A stretch of DNA of 64,000 nucleotides from Takakia lepidozioides (GCA_030704615.1 CM060734.1:60716042-60780041); one strand, 5' to 3'; counted from the stretch's first letter, positions 1 to 12,020 are shown. Notes: generated by a model from the sequence alone, not told the origin. Made by a program: numbers and translations.

Positions 1-1318
1 GGTACCACGCCCACGAGCCTTCACGGCCCGCCATCCCCACGATGTGGTCACCGTGCCAACCCGTTGTGTCCGCACCACGGGTTCCAACGGTCACGGTCAA
101 CGGTCACGGTCAACAGTCACGGCCTAGGCTCGTGGTATCTCGTGATACCGCCCCCACGGCCCATCACAGCCACTGTTCCCTGCGTGCCCTGGAACTCCCA
201 ACGAGTTCCCATACGTTCCCGAGGCGTTCTCTGGCGTTCCCACGCGTTCCGGAGCTCTCCCCGAGCTGGGGTTTGCTGCTGCACCTGCTGCCGACGAGCT
301 ATGGCTTCTGCAGAGCCATCAACCCCGTTGCCCTGCACTCTTGGGCTCTCACGACCCACCAGAGGCACCCTAAACTCGACAAGTAAGCAATATGCTGCCC
401 AATAAGCTCCATTTCTTCATGAAGCTCACAAAAACGAATGAAAATACACACCTTTACAAATTTGGTGCACCTGCAGTTCTACTGCACATTCCCTGGTTCT
501 AGGACGCCTTGTTGCTGCCCTTCCTGCCCCCGCTCTTGCCACTCCAAGAGCCCTTACACTGCTGAATTTCAGATTGAAACTCCAACTCAGCACACGTTTC
601 ACAAGTGCACTAACTTGCACACAAGAGGGACCAGCCCCCTCTTTTCACTCATACCTCTTCATGAGCTTGGAGCTACTGAAGCTCCCAACGGGCTGCGATG
701 CATCCCCTCGCAGCTCCACCATTCTACTGCTCCTCATCTACCCGCAACAACTAGTTTCGGGCATAAATACCTGGAGCTGATTATATCATCTCCAACCTGC
801 AACATGCTAGCTTCCCATGCGCAACCCACATTTCTTCAGCTCCTCAACTCGGCCTGCAGCTGAAGAAGACGACCACCAGTTCGCCCACTCATGGCCAGCA
901 TCTCCTCCGCTTCACACTAAAAGCCCAAACTTGGTTGCCATAGCATTGAGCTATGCAACGTTGCCCTTCAACATAGGCTAGCCGCCTCTCTATCCATTGC
1001 AAACTTGCAACCTGTTTGCCTTTGCACTCTATCCGTTTTGGATAGGTCATGCACGGATCCCTGCATTCTAGGCTGAACCGCTTCTCAGATCTGAAAACAC
1101 AAGTGCAACAACTAACTCGAATCTGACACTCACAGACTCGAGCTGATCTTTCTCGAGTGATAAGGAAAGGAAGATACAAGCATACAAGCTCTCTCAAACT
1201 CATACACCTGCACATGAAAATATCACTCATATATTAAGTCGAGCCAAGTGCACCCCACGCCATGGGGAATCCACAAAACGGCGCCATAGCTAGACGCAGT
1301 GAGGCTCAACTCAAGAAA
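1..1318. other. No gene recognised
   Basis: The first 300 bases are C-rich with short imperfect repeats of a ggtcacggtcaac motif. The open frames here are short, have no recognisable domains and mostly start at non-ATG codons. I see no RNA gene or transposon end. Confidence 0.5.
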
Positions 1319-1627
1319 GATGAGCCCACCGCGATCTGCCGTGAAGATAACAACGCCAGGTGCCCAAACATATATTGGCCCCTGGATTGACACTTGGGTC
1401 AACCCCAAATGTCAATATGTAAAAGCTAGTTATTTCCTAGCTAACTCACACTAGTGGTAAAATAACTTGACAGATGAGCCCACCGCGATCTGCCGTGAAG
1501 ATAACAATGTCAGGTGCCCAAACATGTATTGGCCCCTGGATTGATACTTGGGTCAATCCCAAATGTCAATATATAAAAGCTAGCTATTTCCTAGCTAATT
1601 TCACACTAGTGGTAAAATAACTTGACA
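1319..1627. repeat. Tandem duplication of a 154-bp unit
   Basis: The unit beginning gatgagcccaccgcgatctg at 1319 is repeated directly from 1473 and ends with ctagtggtaaaataacttga. The two copies differ by only a few substitutions, so the duplication is fairly young. It abuts the LINE fragment that begins near 1638. Neither copy has a coding signature. Confidence 0.9.
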
Positions 1628-1637
1628 GTCGGGATCA

Positions 1638-4402
1638 ATGGCTCATTCTTGGCCTGGATTAAGATCCTCTTTCTCTCAGCTTCTAGTAAGGTTCTGGTTA
1701 ATGGGGCTCTATCCAATTCGTTCCCTCTTCATCGCTCTGTGTGGCAAGGATGTCCGCTTGCTCCCTTTCTTTTTATATCATAGTCGCGGATGGGCTTGGT
1801 CATTTGTTGGACTCGGTCAGCAGTGTTCGGGGGTTGGCTATCCCCAGATCTATGCCCTCTTCTTATACAATTAAGGCTTCGTTATATGCTGATGACACAG
1901 TTCTTCTAATTGATAATAGCTCTTTCTCCAATGTCTCCAGCTCTTTACAACCTTTTGTGAAGCTTCTGGTCTTGCAATAAACTGGGCTAAGTCGGTAGGC
2001 CTATGGAATCCGTGACATGGTTCCTGACAATTAAACTCCATGGGGACGCAATATGGGTGAAGATACGTGGGATCCACTTGGCCAGCAAGGCTAGCACCTG
2101 AGCTTGAGGATCGATCACACCCAACCCTCCAAGCTTCTTTTTCTGTATAATCTGAGACCAGCTTACCAATGCCCGGCGGTTAGGGGCAGTGGGCGAGGCC
2201 CCCCATAGGAAGTTCCTAGCCATCACTTTGATTTGGTTTATAATAAACGAGCCGGGGGACCAAGCAGAAGCCGTGAACCAAGAGGCAGCAAGCATGACCT
2301 GATTAACTATTAAGGCTCTTCCTACTATAGAGAGATGCACAGAGCTCCAGAAACACATTTCTCTCTTAAGCTTAGTGACCACATGGCCACATCTTTGCTG
2401 ATCAGAGATGTCGTGCCCTATAAGCTGCCCAAGGAGAACATGGGCCTGCCCATCCTGCAGCCATACTAGCCCCAAATCAGCCCCCCATGGCTGACAATGG
2501 CTAGCAAGCGCGGGTTTCCTGAGCTTAGATAGGTCCAGCTCGAACCCATGGCCTTCTTCTCTTAAGTGGCTAGTTCAAGGGCACCAATCCAGATCTACTA
2601 AGGTTGGCTCCAAGGCATGGCAGTCTATTTGGGATGCTTGCTTACGTATGAGGCCCCAACTATCGCAGAGAACCCTTGCCACTGCAGAAGAGGCTCTTAG
2701 GCAAACCTTGTTTGTAAACTATAATTCAGATTCAGATTCCCTCTTGAAATGCTGCAGGCGATGGAGCTTATGTGAAAAGACTGGAAATTCGCATTTCATT
2801 CACCTGTTTGAGAATGGGGTCCCTCTTCCTATGGATATTGTCACCAGTAGCCTCCCAAGGCAGCTGCCTCCGCTTGGAGCTCGATCGTCTCTAAAATTCC
2901 CAGTTCCTGGATCTCTCTTTGTTCTCTGCCTCGAAATTTAACCTCCCTCCCTGTTTGGTTTGGTAGCCTGGAGGCTTTGCCCCATTTTGCCTTCCTTGCG
3001 TTGTATCGGTAGAATTCAAGCTTCAGGGTTGGAAATTCGTTGTGGGGACATTTGGCTCCCTCCACTCTCCCATTATGGCGGAGGCTGCTGAATTAGAATT
3101 AACCCCCATTAGAGTTATTTGCATGATCACTTGACAAATGAGCCCCTTGCTTCCTATTAATATTCAACACTACACATGCTCTTTTCGATGGTTCCTGAAA
3201 GCTCCCTTGATGTCTCTCCAGTTCGACCCAGAAGAATGGGTGTGGATGACCAAGAAGCATGACCCGTTTTTTCGCTTACACGGTCAAGAAAGGATACTCC
3301 CTGCTGGTTCTTCATGGATTCGAAATATTCGCATAAATGGAGACACCTGTTCTCTGAGCCTATTTCATGGAAGCCCATATGGTCACATGTATGGAGGAAA
3401 GATAGGGCAACAAAAGTTAGTGGTTTTCTTTGGAGGCTGGCCAATAGAGTCCTGCCTATCACTCACGTATCTGCTGATACTATTACAGTCTGCCAACTTT
3501 GCTTTTCCATGGTCAAGGAAACCTTAGAGCCCCTGTTTTGCTCGTCCAGTTGCAGCCTTCATTTGGGACAAAGTTGCGACTTACTATAGAGTCTGGGGAG
3601 AAGACTTCCCTCGTGACCCTTCAGTCATTCTACTAAACTATCACAATGGTTCCTTGTGGTCCCACTGTCCTATCTGGGCTGCTCTCCGAGCTCATATCCT
3701 TTGGCATATTTGGAAAGCTCATTGTTCTTCCCTTTATGATGGAATTATGCCCACTGCTAGAGTTATCCACTTTAGAACTCACTCGGACTTGCAGTTTGAA
3801 GCTCGGAAGGTGTGGGAGGTGTTATGTGCAGCTTTTTATAGATGGAAAGAAGAAAAGCGGCAACAGTCATTTGCTACATTTGATGCAACTTGGGGAAAGG
3901 GAGGCATCTTCGGCACCAGAATTGTCGAGCTTCGAATTGCATGGAGCAACTCCCTCCCTGCATGCTGGGAGTTCCCTTAGTGCAAAGTACTCTCCTGCAG
4001 ATGGTGAAGAGCAAGAAGGCAATTGGCGTCACCGTCGGAGCTTCAGGAGGACCAAGTCCAGGGTTCATCTCTCTTGAGGAAGTGATAGGCTCAGGCTCTT
4101 TTGCCCTTACAATCTGTAGAATCTGCCTTTGCTCTCTAGCTATGTTAGACAGATTCGGGCCCTGCTCTCCAACCCTGTTTATGGCTGTCGGTTGGTCTCT
4201 AGTTGGCTTACATCCCCTTTCCATTGAAGTGCTGATAGGATCTACCCCTGAACTCTGGTTACTGAGCAGTGTCTCTTTGTTGGTCTAATGGCTTCCTCGC
4301 AAGGTTATTTTTTCCTTGCATGTATCTCGTTTTGCCTTATTAATAAATACTCAGGGCTCCGTCCCATGTTCCTGGAAAATAATAATAATAATAATAATAA
4401 AA
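1638..4402 (+). mobile_element. Degenerate plant L1-type LINE (3' two thirds) with an internal inverted segment
   Basis: Plus-strand frames from about 1680 encode reverse-transcriptase motifs, including SVWQGCPLAPFLFIIVADG and the catalytic LYADDTVLLI (about 1885), then INWAKSVGLW. The next protein segment (RALIVNQVMLAASWF, then NFLWG and KKLGGLGV) lies on the minus strand at about 1987-2575. From about 2580 the plus strand resumes with the zf-RVT region (KVSGFLWRLANRVLP near 3410, then TVCQLCFSMVKE) and the C-terminal region (AHILWHIWKAH near 3690). An (AAT)n run at 4377-4402 looks like the 3' tail. Several frameshifts and stops show it is dead. The family is the L1-like LINE clade typical of plants. 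The 5' end, with the endonuclease, is missing. Confidence 0.88.
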
Positions 4403-4730
4403 TTGTGCAATAAAAGATATAATAGTGCATTGTGATGTATCTATTGTTGTCTAAGAAGCAATGAACTTGGTGAATAATGATGGTCTACTTGGTGAAACAC
4501 ACGGTCAGATAACAAATCAACGAAAGATCCATTAATCAATTAACTTCATTAACTTATTTTGATTTTGTTACACATTTTCTTCTGAAGCACACACACACAC
4601 ACACACAATATATCCCTGCATAGCTTTATAAAAAGACCCAAGTGGGGTGACTGTACAAATGGGTGTAACTCTCCCCAAGAGGAAACAACCAAAGCTCGTA
4701 GAACTAGATATATTAACATAAAGAAAAAAA
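4403..4730. other. Spacer with a CA microsatellite
   Basis: AT-rich DNA between two retrotransposon remnants. A (CA)n run of about ten units lies at about 4588-4607. I see no gene. Confidence 0.6.
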
Positions 4731-7700
4731 TCAAACTATTCTAGTATTACCTACAGCCTGAAGAAGGTCAGACAACATGAAAGATGGTGGATCAGAGAGT
4801 GCGGGGAGGCGAGATGAAGCCGCCCCAGTAACCTCTGCCCGACGTAAAATATTGAGCTTGAGCCTTTTGCAAAGCAACAGAACTCGTTGTCTAAAGAAAG
4901 CTACAAGAACAGAGGCGTATGGGCTTCCAAGGCTTTTGTTTTCTGCTGCACAATGGGCACATGTGCGAAGGCACTCGTTGAACTGATGATGTAAACAACC
5001 AAAGATCTCGACTGCCAAAAGAAGGAATGTGTCTGTGGAATGACGTGCCCGATAGTCATGCTCATTTCCCTGCGTAGCTACTAAAGCGACAACGCCTTGT
5101 GACGAGGCTGTGCGGGGCAGGAGATCCGACCTAGTAGCATCAGTGATGACAACGTCCGCCAATGTACGAAGTCCGTCCTGTGAGAGAACAATGTCAACCC
5201 GTCGTCGAGTGGAATGGTGATTGTGGGTTGATGGGAGTATGTGCACCTGCTCTCGAATGACATGTATCCCAGCATCACGAGCAACCGCAGCTGCTGCATC
5301 CCGAACGACGTCATGGGTCGCAGTGCGTTCTCCACCGCAGGGGCAACGAAGAAGATGTACGCCGAGTGAATCGAGAGGATGACGACAAACACACTGTTAT
5401 GTCCTAACACAGAGGGATGCGGAAGACCTAGTCGAACTCGTAGGGAGGTGGTAAATACAGCAGAAGACATACGGAAGGGTGCAATGGTTGGTCGTACCGT
5501 GAGCCACACGCCTGCTCCGGGCCCTGCGCACGAAAGAAGTCTGGCCCGATGTGCATCTGAAAGAGCGTCGGAAAACATGCTGGCAAATGAGTATCGGTGC
5601 ACGCGTTCCATGATGGTATCCTGTAAATGCTCCAGACCTTGAGTGCCCAACTGTTCAAAGGGTGGCAGACAAGCCCGTGCTGGTGTTGGGATGAGATCCC
5701 GCGCTGAACGAAGATATTGCTAGAAGGACAAAGAACCATCGTCGATGTAGGCAACCACCTCCATGAAAAAAGGACGTTGCTGACACAGAAACCGAGATGC
5801 CAAGGCTGGAGCGACTAAAGCCCAACTATCTAGGAAGGCAACAGGGGCAGTGACGATTGTGGATAGTAAACCCACTCCTCCAGAAGAGATCGGGAGGGTA
5901 GATTGACGACATGCCAAGGGCCCCTGCTCACTATCAAATGCACCTGGGCCTAATAAACGACCAAAAATCTTCCTAACAGTCGTATCAAAAGAAGACAGAA
6001 GCTCCACAAACAGGGGAGTGGGGGGGAAACAAAAGATAAGAAGGTCGTTGTAAAAAGCATTTAATGAGAATGCCATGGGCTACCTGCATATCGCCTAGTT
6101 TTGGAAGTAGTTCTATATGGATTGTATCTTGTAGCAAAGCGTCTTGGAGGAAAGATATTGTGTAAAGGGTAGTACCAAAGGGAACACCTAACACTCGAAT
6201 ACCCTCAGATGGTGCTAGAAAATCGACAGGGGGCACGAAATCTGGAGGCAAACCAGAGGGTGACCAAACTGTGGATTTGCGAGGTTGAACAGTGAGCCCA
6301 AGAAAGTGAAGTTGGGTAGCAAAGTGATGGAAAGCCAAAGGGAGGGTCAGTGATGTGGGTATCATCAGCAATAGAAGGAAATATACAGGATTGGAAGGCT
6401 TGCGCAGAGGAGCGAAGGGCTCGGAAGTGGGCAAAAGCAAAAAAAGGTCCCCCTAATGGATCGCCTTGACGGGTTTCTACTTCGGACTGGATTATAGTAA
6501 GGTCTCCGGTACGGGTGTGATGACTGTAAAACAAAGGGGTGGAGGAAGCATAAAACAATCTCACAAAGGGAATGAGTTGATGGTATGCGCCGCCGGCTGA
6601 TCGCAGTTCTTGAAATATTGCTGATCTGAGCACCGTGTTGAAGACGTTGGTCACATCCACCTGAAGGACGACCCAGTTTGGATGAAGGTCAAGGGAAGCC
6701 CGAATCCCACACCACCGCTTCACAATCTCCTGGAGTAGCGACCCCAAACTGATGTGGAGAAAAATGAGAAGAAAAGACCTCCCGAAACTGGATGCAGATA
6801 GAGCGGCTCACCAAACGATACAGAACCTCCCCCACTGCAATAAGACGAATCCCACCTGTGTTCTTGGACATGGCCAAGAGCCGTGCTGCTCTAAGCAAAC
6901 GTGCTACTGGGGTAGGTATATCATCGCAATGAAAGAGCAAACTTGGAACAGCTGGGAAAAGCCACTAGCAGAGTCATATGGATTGAGACAGTCACGGAGG
7001 TGTTCATACACCAAATCAGACGGACCAGCTGCTGCAAGATGAGGGCTACGAGTGAATGCTTGTACGAAAGTATCGCGATCCAATTGAAGGTTCAAAGTTC
7101 AAAGTCCTCCAGAAAGGAAGGAAGGATGTCGTCCACACTGGGATGGAGATTCTCCAAAGCTGTGACAGTATCAGCCGAAGGCGGTGCTGGGGTAAAAAGA
7201 GCAAGAGCTCGAGCTGCACGGGAATACTCTCCTGCCCGGCCTTAGCATAAGACTCCGACGAAGACGCATGTGGATGGATGGAGTTGCCTGGTGTGGGCTA
7301 TCATGAGCTATTCGCGCCGCAAGTGCTTGTGCACATAGATAATGTTCGTCTTGAAGGGTTTCCCAATCCCCAGAGAGAAATCTACGAAGACGGGCACGCG
7401 TCTCTTGATGTCCGGATTCACCACCACGTGGAGGCAAAACTAGACACCATAGAGGAAGAAAAAGGTGCCAAACAACAATGTCGTAAGGGTCCTGAGCAAG
7501 GCGGTCCAAGGGTAAGCGAAAAGCATGTTGTACCTCTCTGCGAAGCGCCATTGGGATGCGTGTATAGAGCTGGGGACGGGGCAAACCCAAATGAAATGCT
7601 CCCAAAACATCAAGGGACGCAATCCAAAGCCATGCTTGGGCAGAAGGAGCTACTAACGGGGTAGGCAAATGACTGTCCGGAGAAGACTGATTGAGTGTAG

Positions 7701-7998
7701 AACACGTGTGCCGATGACGCGCAAGCCCCCTGATACGGGCAAACATCCGACCACAACCTAGACAAGGCACTCGGTCTGGTGGAGAAGATGGTGGTGCTGG
7801 TGGTGGGAGATAAGATGGAGCAAAAGAACAGGCGGTCTGATCAGGTGAACCTGTCCGCTGTCTAGAAGGAGGCAGCGAGCCAGGTGGAGAAGTAAACTCT
7901 GTGGGAGGCCGCCGTGTACCTGAAAGGCGAATTGGGGAAGGGCCACTAGCCCGTTGATTTGGAGTTGTTGTGCCTCGCTTGGGGTTGTCGGGTATCAT
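4731..7998 (-). mobile_element. Decayed non-LTR retrotransposon of the restriction-like-endonuclease (R2-like) type
   Basis: Minus-strand frames broken by at least six frameshifts give one protein in order. There is a Pro/Ser-rich N-terminus and a zinc finger C-x2-C-x12-H-x3-C (CLGCGRMFARIRGLARH, about 7702-7764). RT motifs follow: AAGPSDLVYEHLRD (about 7040), TGGIRLIAVGEVLYRLV (about 6850), LQVDVTNVFNTV with catalytic Asp (about 6650), RQGDPLGGPFFAFAHFRAL (about 6440), SIADDTHI (about 6360) and IRVLGVPFG (about 6190). The C-terminus has a CCHC-like region (CVCRHPLDSLGVHLLRC, about 5360) and then RRVDIVLSQDG with LADVVITD (about 5170). That last pattern resembles the PD...D core of the R2-type restriction-like endonuclease. 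I know similar single-ORF RT proteins from plant genomes; the R2-like placement is inference. All frames are broken, so it is non-functional. Confidence 0.75.
5842..5882. repeat. 41-bp segment duplicated at 8602-8642
   Basis: The same 41 bases, with one difference, occur inside the RT-derived reading frame here and again at 8602-8642, outside the recognised element. The second copy is probably a scrap of another copy of the element. Confidence 0.85.
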
Positions 7999-9607
7999 TC
8001 TTGTAGAGCTGTGACCTTGGGTAGAGTGGGAGGGTTCACCATCAGCAACGCTTCCTCTCCTCCGTGGATGAGGGCTGCTCTGACCGGAGTGGGAGGGTGT
8101 AGCAGTACTCTTGGCCCCATTTCTACTGCTCCTAGGATTGTCTTGAAAGGAGGGACAGGGCCCACCACCAATATTGCCCCTGGCTGTACCATGGCTCTGG
8201 CGGATGTGCCTAGTGTAAGGGGCTGACCATCCTGGCGTCTAGGGTTACCTTATGTGGCAAAGAAGGGCCCACCATTATCACGCTGAAGGTTGGTGTGTGA
8301 GGAGTGGGCGGGCCCGGCACCAGCCTGCACAGCAGCTGTGTCCCGTTTAGACCCACGGTTGGGGTGTCTACCGCCTCTAGCCGCCCGCTGTCCGCCATCG
8401 GCCTCTGCCCGCTGTAGGCCATCGCTTTCCAACATCTTCACCTCTACTCTCAAAGCTCTAACTGTTTGATGTCGTCCTCTTCCAGGAACACTCTCACCAC
8501 TGAATGAAAAAGTGAACACCTACACAGGGATTTGGGTAGTCAGGTAAGGGCCTGATGCTGCACCCAATCTGTGATTGCACCTGGTGTGCTCTCTGCACCA
8601 CCAGGGGCAGTGACGACTGTGGATAGTAAACCCACTCCTCCAAGGAATATGTGATGTACTCCTTCTTGTGGGATGGATTATGTCTTACACAGAAATGTCG
8701 CGGTCTTACAGCAAAGGAACCTAGAGACAGAGAGAGAGAGAGTGAGAGAGTACTTACATGTCTTTGGGCGGCAGCTATTGTCATACTCTTCTGCATTGTA
8801 GCGACCTTCTTCTTCTTCGCAATTTGGCCCCCGGAAGCAGTTGAGCACGCCCTGCACCATCACTTCACTTTCAATCTTTAGACCCAAGCCCTTTTGCCCA
8901 GACCTACCAGCAGCGTTTAATCGAAGGCCAGGCTTGAGACTTTCCTGTCAGCTTTTTACGATGAGGATCCTGTCAAGATTATTGCTAGGAACCTAGCCCC
9001 GACATTGTCATGGTGGAGGGCTTGGCCCCCAACTAAGCTGTAAAAAAAGGGACACAAACTTAGGGCCATGGAGCAGATTGGAAGGTGCTGCCATCACACG
9101 AGTCTGCTCCAGCAGAATCTACCTTTGAAGATGAAATTGATTTTGAGATTTGCCACTATACTCAACTTACTGTTTGTCAAGCTTCCTACATACTCATTCT
9201 CAAGAGTTTGAACATGAGGGTGCAACAGCAGTGACGGGAAAAAGAGCAACTATTATGTACTAAGACATGAGAAGGCCAAGGGAGAGGGGGTTAACCCGCT
9301 CCTGTTGCGTTTTCGCTTGTTTGGGCTTCTACGAGGTGGAAGGGACAGTTGCCAGCAATCAAAACCCATGATCTTTGAATGAACTTGAGGACAAATGATG
9401 TTCCGCACTGAAAGCTCACACTTTTCTTGTCACTTAGCATCCCACCGCTCTCTTTGAGATCTTATGGAGGATGAAGGACATCTTGGTCCACACTGAATTC
9501 TTCCAATGCATCACTGGATGTCGTATGCCCTAATCAATAACTCCCGGGGCTACTTACTTGTCTAGCTCAAAGCACCAAACTGTTGTTGTGCGTGCATCTG
9601 ATGCCTT
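7999..9607. other. Spacer upstream of the PPR gene
   Basis: Minus-strand proline-rich frames at 8000-8500 may be 5' sequence of the retroelement below, but carry no recognisable domain. A GA-rich run lies at about 8729-8758. From 8880 to 9600 I see no coding signature. The PPR promoter presumably lies here, but I cannot identify its elements. Confidence 0.4.
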
Positions 9608-9643
9608 GTGCAACACAACGATGACGAAGAAGAAGAAGAAGAA

Positions 9644-12010
9644 ATGAACATCGTACTGCTTCTCCAGGTAGGATGCTCACTGCCCAAGACACGAAACTCA
9701 AGGCATTCCTTTTTATTATGCAAGGTGCTGGAGGGTCAAGTGTGGGATCAGAGCCAGTTGTGTGTTGGACATCACAGTCGGGGCAAGGGTATGAGACTTG
9801 GCACGGCTGCCATCACAACTGCTTCAAATGCTGGGCGAAGCCGACAAGGAGAAGTCGAAAGCTGGAACAAGGATCTTTGTGGAACGAACGGGGATGTGTA
9901 CAGATTGTGCAGGGAGGAACGATTGGAAGAGGCACTGCACATTTTGGACCTCGCGAAGCAACGAGGCGTCCGGGCATACTTCGAAACATGCAGCCGTCTC
10001 TTGCAGGGTTGTGGTAAGACTAAAGCCCTGGCAGTTGCTAAAGCCATCCACGCCCAAATCACCAACAGTGGAATCCAACCGGATATTTTCCTGAGAACTA
10101 CCCTCGTCAGCACGTATTGCAAGTGCGGGAGTGTCGAGGATGCGCGCGAAGTGTTCAACAAAATGCCCGAACGGAACGTTATCTCATGGACTGCGATAAT
10201 TGCAGGACTTGCCCTGGAAGGGCACAGTGCAGAGGCCTTTGAAGTCTTTGGGCAAATGCGACGAGAATGCATGGAGCCTGACAAAGTCACTTTCATCAGC
10301 ATCTTGAAAGCCTGTGTCAGCCCAGCAGCTCTGGAACAGGGAAGGAGGTTCCATGCAGACATCATCAAAGCTGGATTTGAGACAGATATCGTGGTGGCAA
10401 CTGCCCTTGTCAGCATGTATTGCAAGTGCGGAAGTGTGATGGATGCGCACCGAGTGTTCAATCAAATGCGGAAACGAGACGTGATCGCATGGAATGCGAT
10501 GATTGGAGGATTAGCTCAGCAGGGGCATGGTGAAGAGGCCTTTGAACTCTTTGAAACAATGCAACTCAAAGGCTTGAAGGCAGATAAAGCTACTTTTATT
10601 GGCATCCTGAAGGCTTGTGTCAGCCCAACATCTCTGAAGCAGGCCAAGTGGCTCCATGCGGCCATCAACACGGCTGGATTTGAGTCGGATGTCCGAGTGG
10701 GGAATGCACTTGTCAGTATGTATCGCAAGTGTGGCAGTGTGGCGGATGCCCGCCAAGTTTTTGGCGAAATGCTCAACAAAGATGTGGTCTCCTGGACTGA
10801 GATGATTGCAGGATTTACCCAACATGGGCATGCTGCAGAGGCGGTCGAAGTCTTTCGGCAGATGCAACGCGAAGGCTTGAAACCTGACAAGGTCGCCTTT
10901 ATTGGCATCCTCCACGCATGCGCGGGCCTAGCAGCCCTGGGAGAGGGCAAGTGTGTTCATGCCCAGATTATCAAATCTGGTTTCGAGTCAGATACCTGGG
11001 TGGCGAGTGCACTTGTAAATATGTACGCGAAGTGTGGGAATGTACAGGATGCACGGCAAGTGTTTGACGACATTCTTGAACGAGACGTGGTGTTGTGGAA
11101 TGCTGTTATTGTTGGTTATGCCCAGCATGGGCTCAGTAAGGAGGCTTTGCAACTGTTTGAGCAGATGCTACAGGAAGGGGTGCAGCCAGACTATGTAACG
11201 TTTATTGGTGTTCTCTCTGCATGCAGCCATGTGGGTCTCGTGGAAGAAGGCTGTCACTATTTCCGATCGATGAGACGAGATCATGGCATCACACCTAGGA
11301 GGGAGCACTATGGCTGTGTAATTGACCTTCTTGGCCGGGCAGGGCGCTTAGATGAGGCAGAGGACTTCATCAACGGAATGCCATTTGAACCACATGCTGC
11401 AGAGTGGGGGGCCTTGCTTGGTGCCTGCAGAATCCATGGCAATGTGAAGCTTGCTGAACGTGCTGGAGCTGGTCTCCTGAAGCTGAAACCACAAAATGCG
11501 GGGGTGTATGTGCTGCTCTCAAACATATATTCTATGGCTGGCAAGTGGGATGATGTAGCAAAGGTGAGAAAAGCAATGGAGGACAGAGGTGTGAAAAAGG
11601 AGCAAGGGCGCAGCTGGATTGAGGTCAATAACAGGGTACATACTTTTGTTACAGAAGACAGAGCACACCCACAAACAGAGGAGATCTATGTTGAGTTGGG
11701 GAGATTGTTTAGGCAGATGAAGGAGGCAGGATATGTGCCAGACACGCGCTTCGTCTTGCATGATGTGGATCAGAAGACAAAGGCACAGGCTCTCTGCCAC
11801 CACAGCGAAAAGCTGGCCATTGCTTTTGGACTCATCAGTACACCCCCCGGGACAACCATCCGCATAATCAAGAACCTTCGCGTGTGTGGGGATTGTCATA
11901 TGGCCACGAAGTTCATCTCCAAGATAGTTGGGCGAGAAATTGTTACAAGGGATGCCAACCGTTTTCATCACTTCAAGCAGGGGGTGTGTTCTTGTGGGGA
12001 CTACTGGTGA
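9644..12010 (+). CDS. Pentatricopeptide repeat protein, PLS class with E and DYW domains
   Basis: The open frame runs from a GTG at 9608; the first in-frame ATG is at 9644 and another is at about 9791, so the true start is uncertain. An upstream intron is possible because gtagga follows at about 9668. Successive PPR motifs begin near residue 105. Typical pieces are FLRTTLVSTYCKCGSVEDA, NVISWTAIIAGLA and PDKVTFISILKAC, in about five P-L-S rounds. The E region (EWGALLGACRIHGNVKLAE) and a complete DYW deaminase follow: HSEKLAIAFGLI (HxE), CGDCH, HHFKQGVCSCGDYW, then TGA. Such proteins edit C to U in chloroplast or mitochondrial transcripts. All zinc and catalytic residues expected of the family are present. 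The gene is intronless over this span. A 15-bp LINE target-site duplication covers the end of the DYW codons and the stop. The RNA target cannot be inferred. Confidence 0.92.
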   Translation: MNIVLLLQVGCSLPKTRNSRHSFLLCKVLEGQVWDQSQLCVGHHSRGKGMRLGTAAITTASNAGRSRQGEVESWNKDLCGTNGDVYRLCREERLEEALHILDLAKQRGVRAYFETCSRLLQGCGKTKALAVAKAIHAQITNSGIQPDIFLRTTLVSTYCKCGSVEDAREVFNKMPERNVISWTAIIAGLALEGHSAEAFEVFGQMRRECMEPDKVTFISILKACVSPAALEQGRRFHADIIKAGFETDIVVATALVSMYCKCGSVMDAHRVFNQMRKRDVIAWNAMIGGLAQQGHGEEAFELFETMQLKGLKADKATFIGILKACVSPTSLKQAKWLHAAINTAGFESDVRVGNALVSMYRKCGSVADARQVFGEMLNKDVVSWTEMIAGFTQHGHAAEAVEVFRQMQREGLKPDKVAFIGILHACAGLAALGEGKCVHAQIIKSGFESDTWVASALVNMYAKCGNVQDARQVFDDILERDVVLWNAVIVGYAQHGLSKEALQLFEQMLQEGVQPDYVTFIGVLSACSHVGLVEEGCHYFRSMRRDHGITPRREHYGCVIDLLGRAGRLDEAEDFINGMPFEPHAAEWGALLGACRIHGNVKLAERAGAGLLKLKPQNAGVYVLLSNIYSMAGKWDDVAKVRKAMEDRGVKKEQGRSWIEVNNRVHTFVTEDRAHPQTEEIYVELGRLFRQMKEAGYVPDTRFVLHDVDQKTKAQALCHHSEKLAIAFGLISTPPGTTIRIIKNLRVCGDCHMATKFISKIVGREIVTRDANRFHHFKQGVCSCGDYW

Positions 12011-12020
12011 TGTTAAGAGA
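12006..12020. repeat. Left 15-bp target-site duplication of the LINE
   Basis: GGTGATGTTAAGAGA here is repeated exactly at 16852-16866, bracketing the LINE. It includes the last two bases of the PPR Trp codon and the TGA stop, so the PPR frame is preserved. Confidence 0.93.

Noticed and set aside
1638-2475. Two independent LINE insertions in opposite orientation
   Set aside because: The protein blocks are consecutive without overlap or gap, so an inverted middle of a single element is simpler; not fully excluded.
9601-9643. GTG at 9608 as the start of the PPR protein
   Set aside because: Plant nuclear genes rarely use GTG; ATG at 9644 is in the same frame just downstream.
10184-11628. Several minus-strand open frames of 90-229 codons across the PPR gene
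   Set aside because: They are antisense shadows of the PPR-DYW frame; the plus frame has family motifs throughout.
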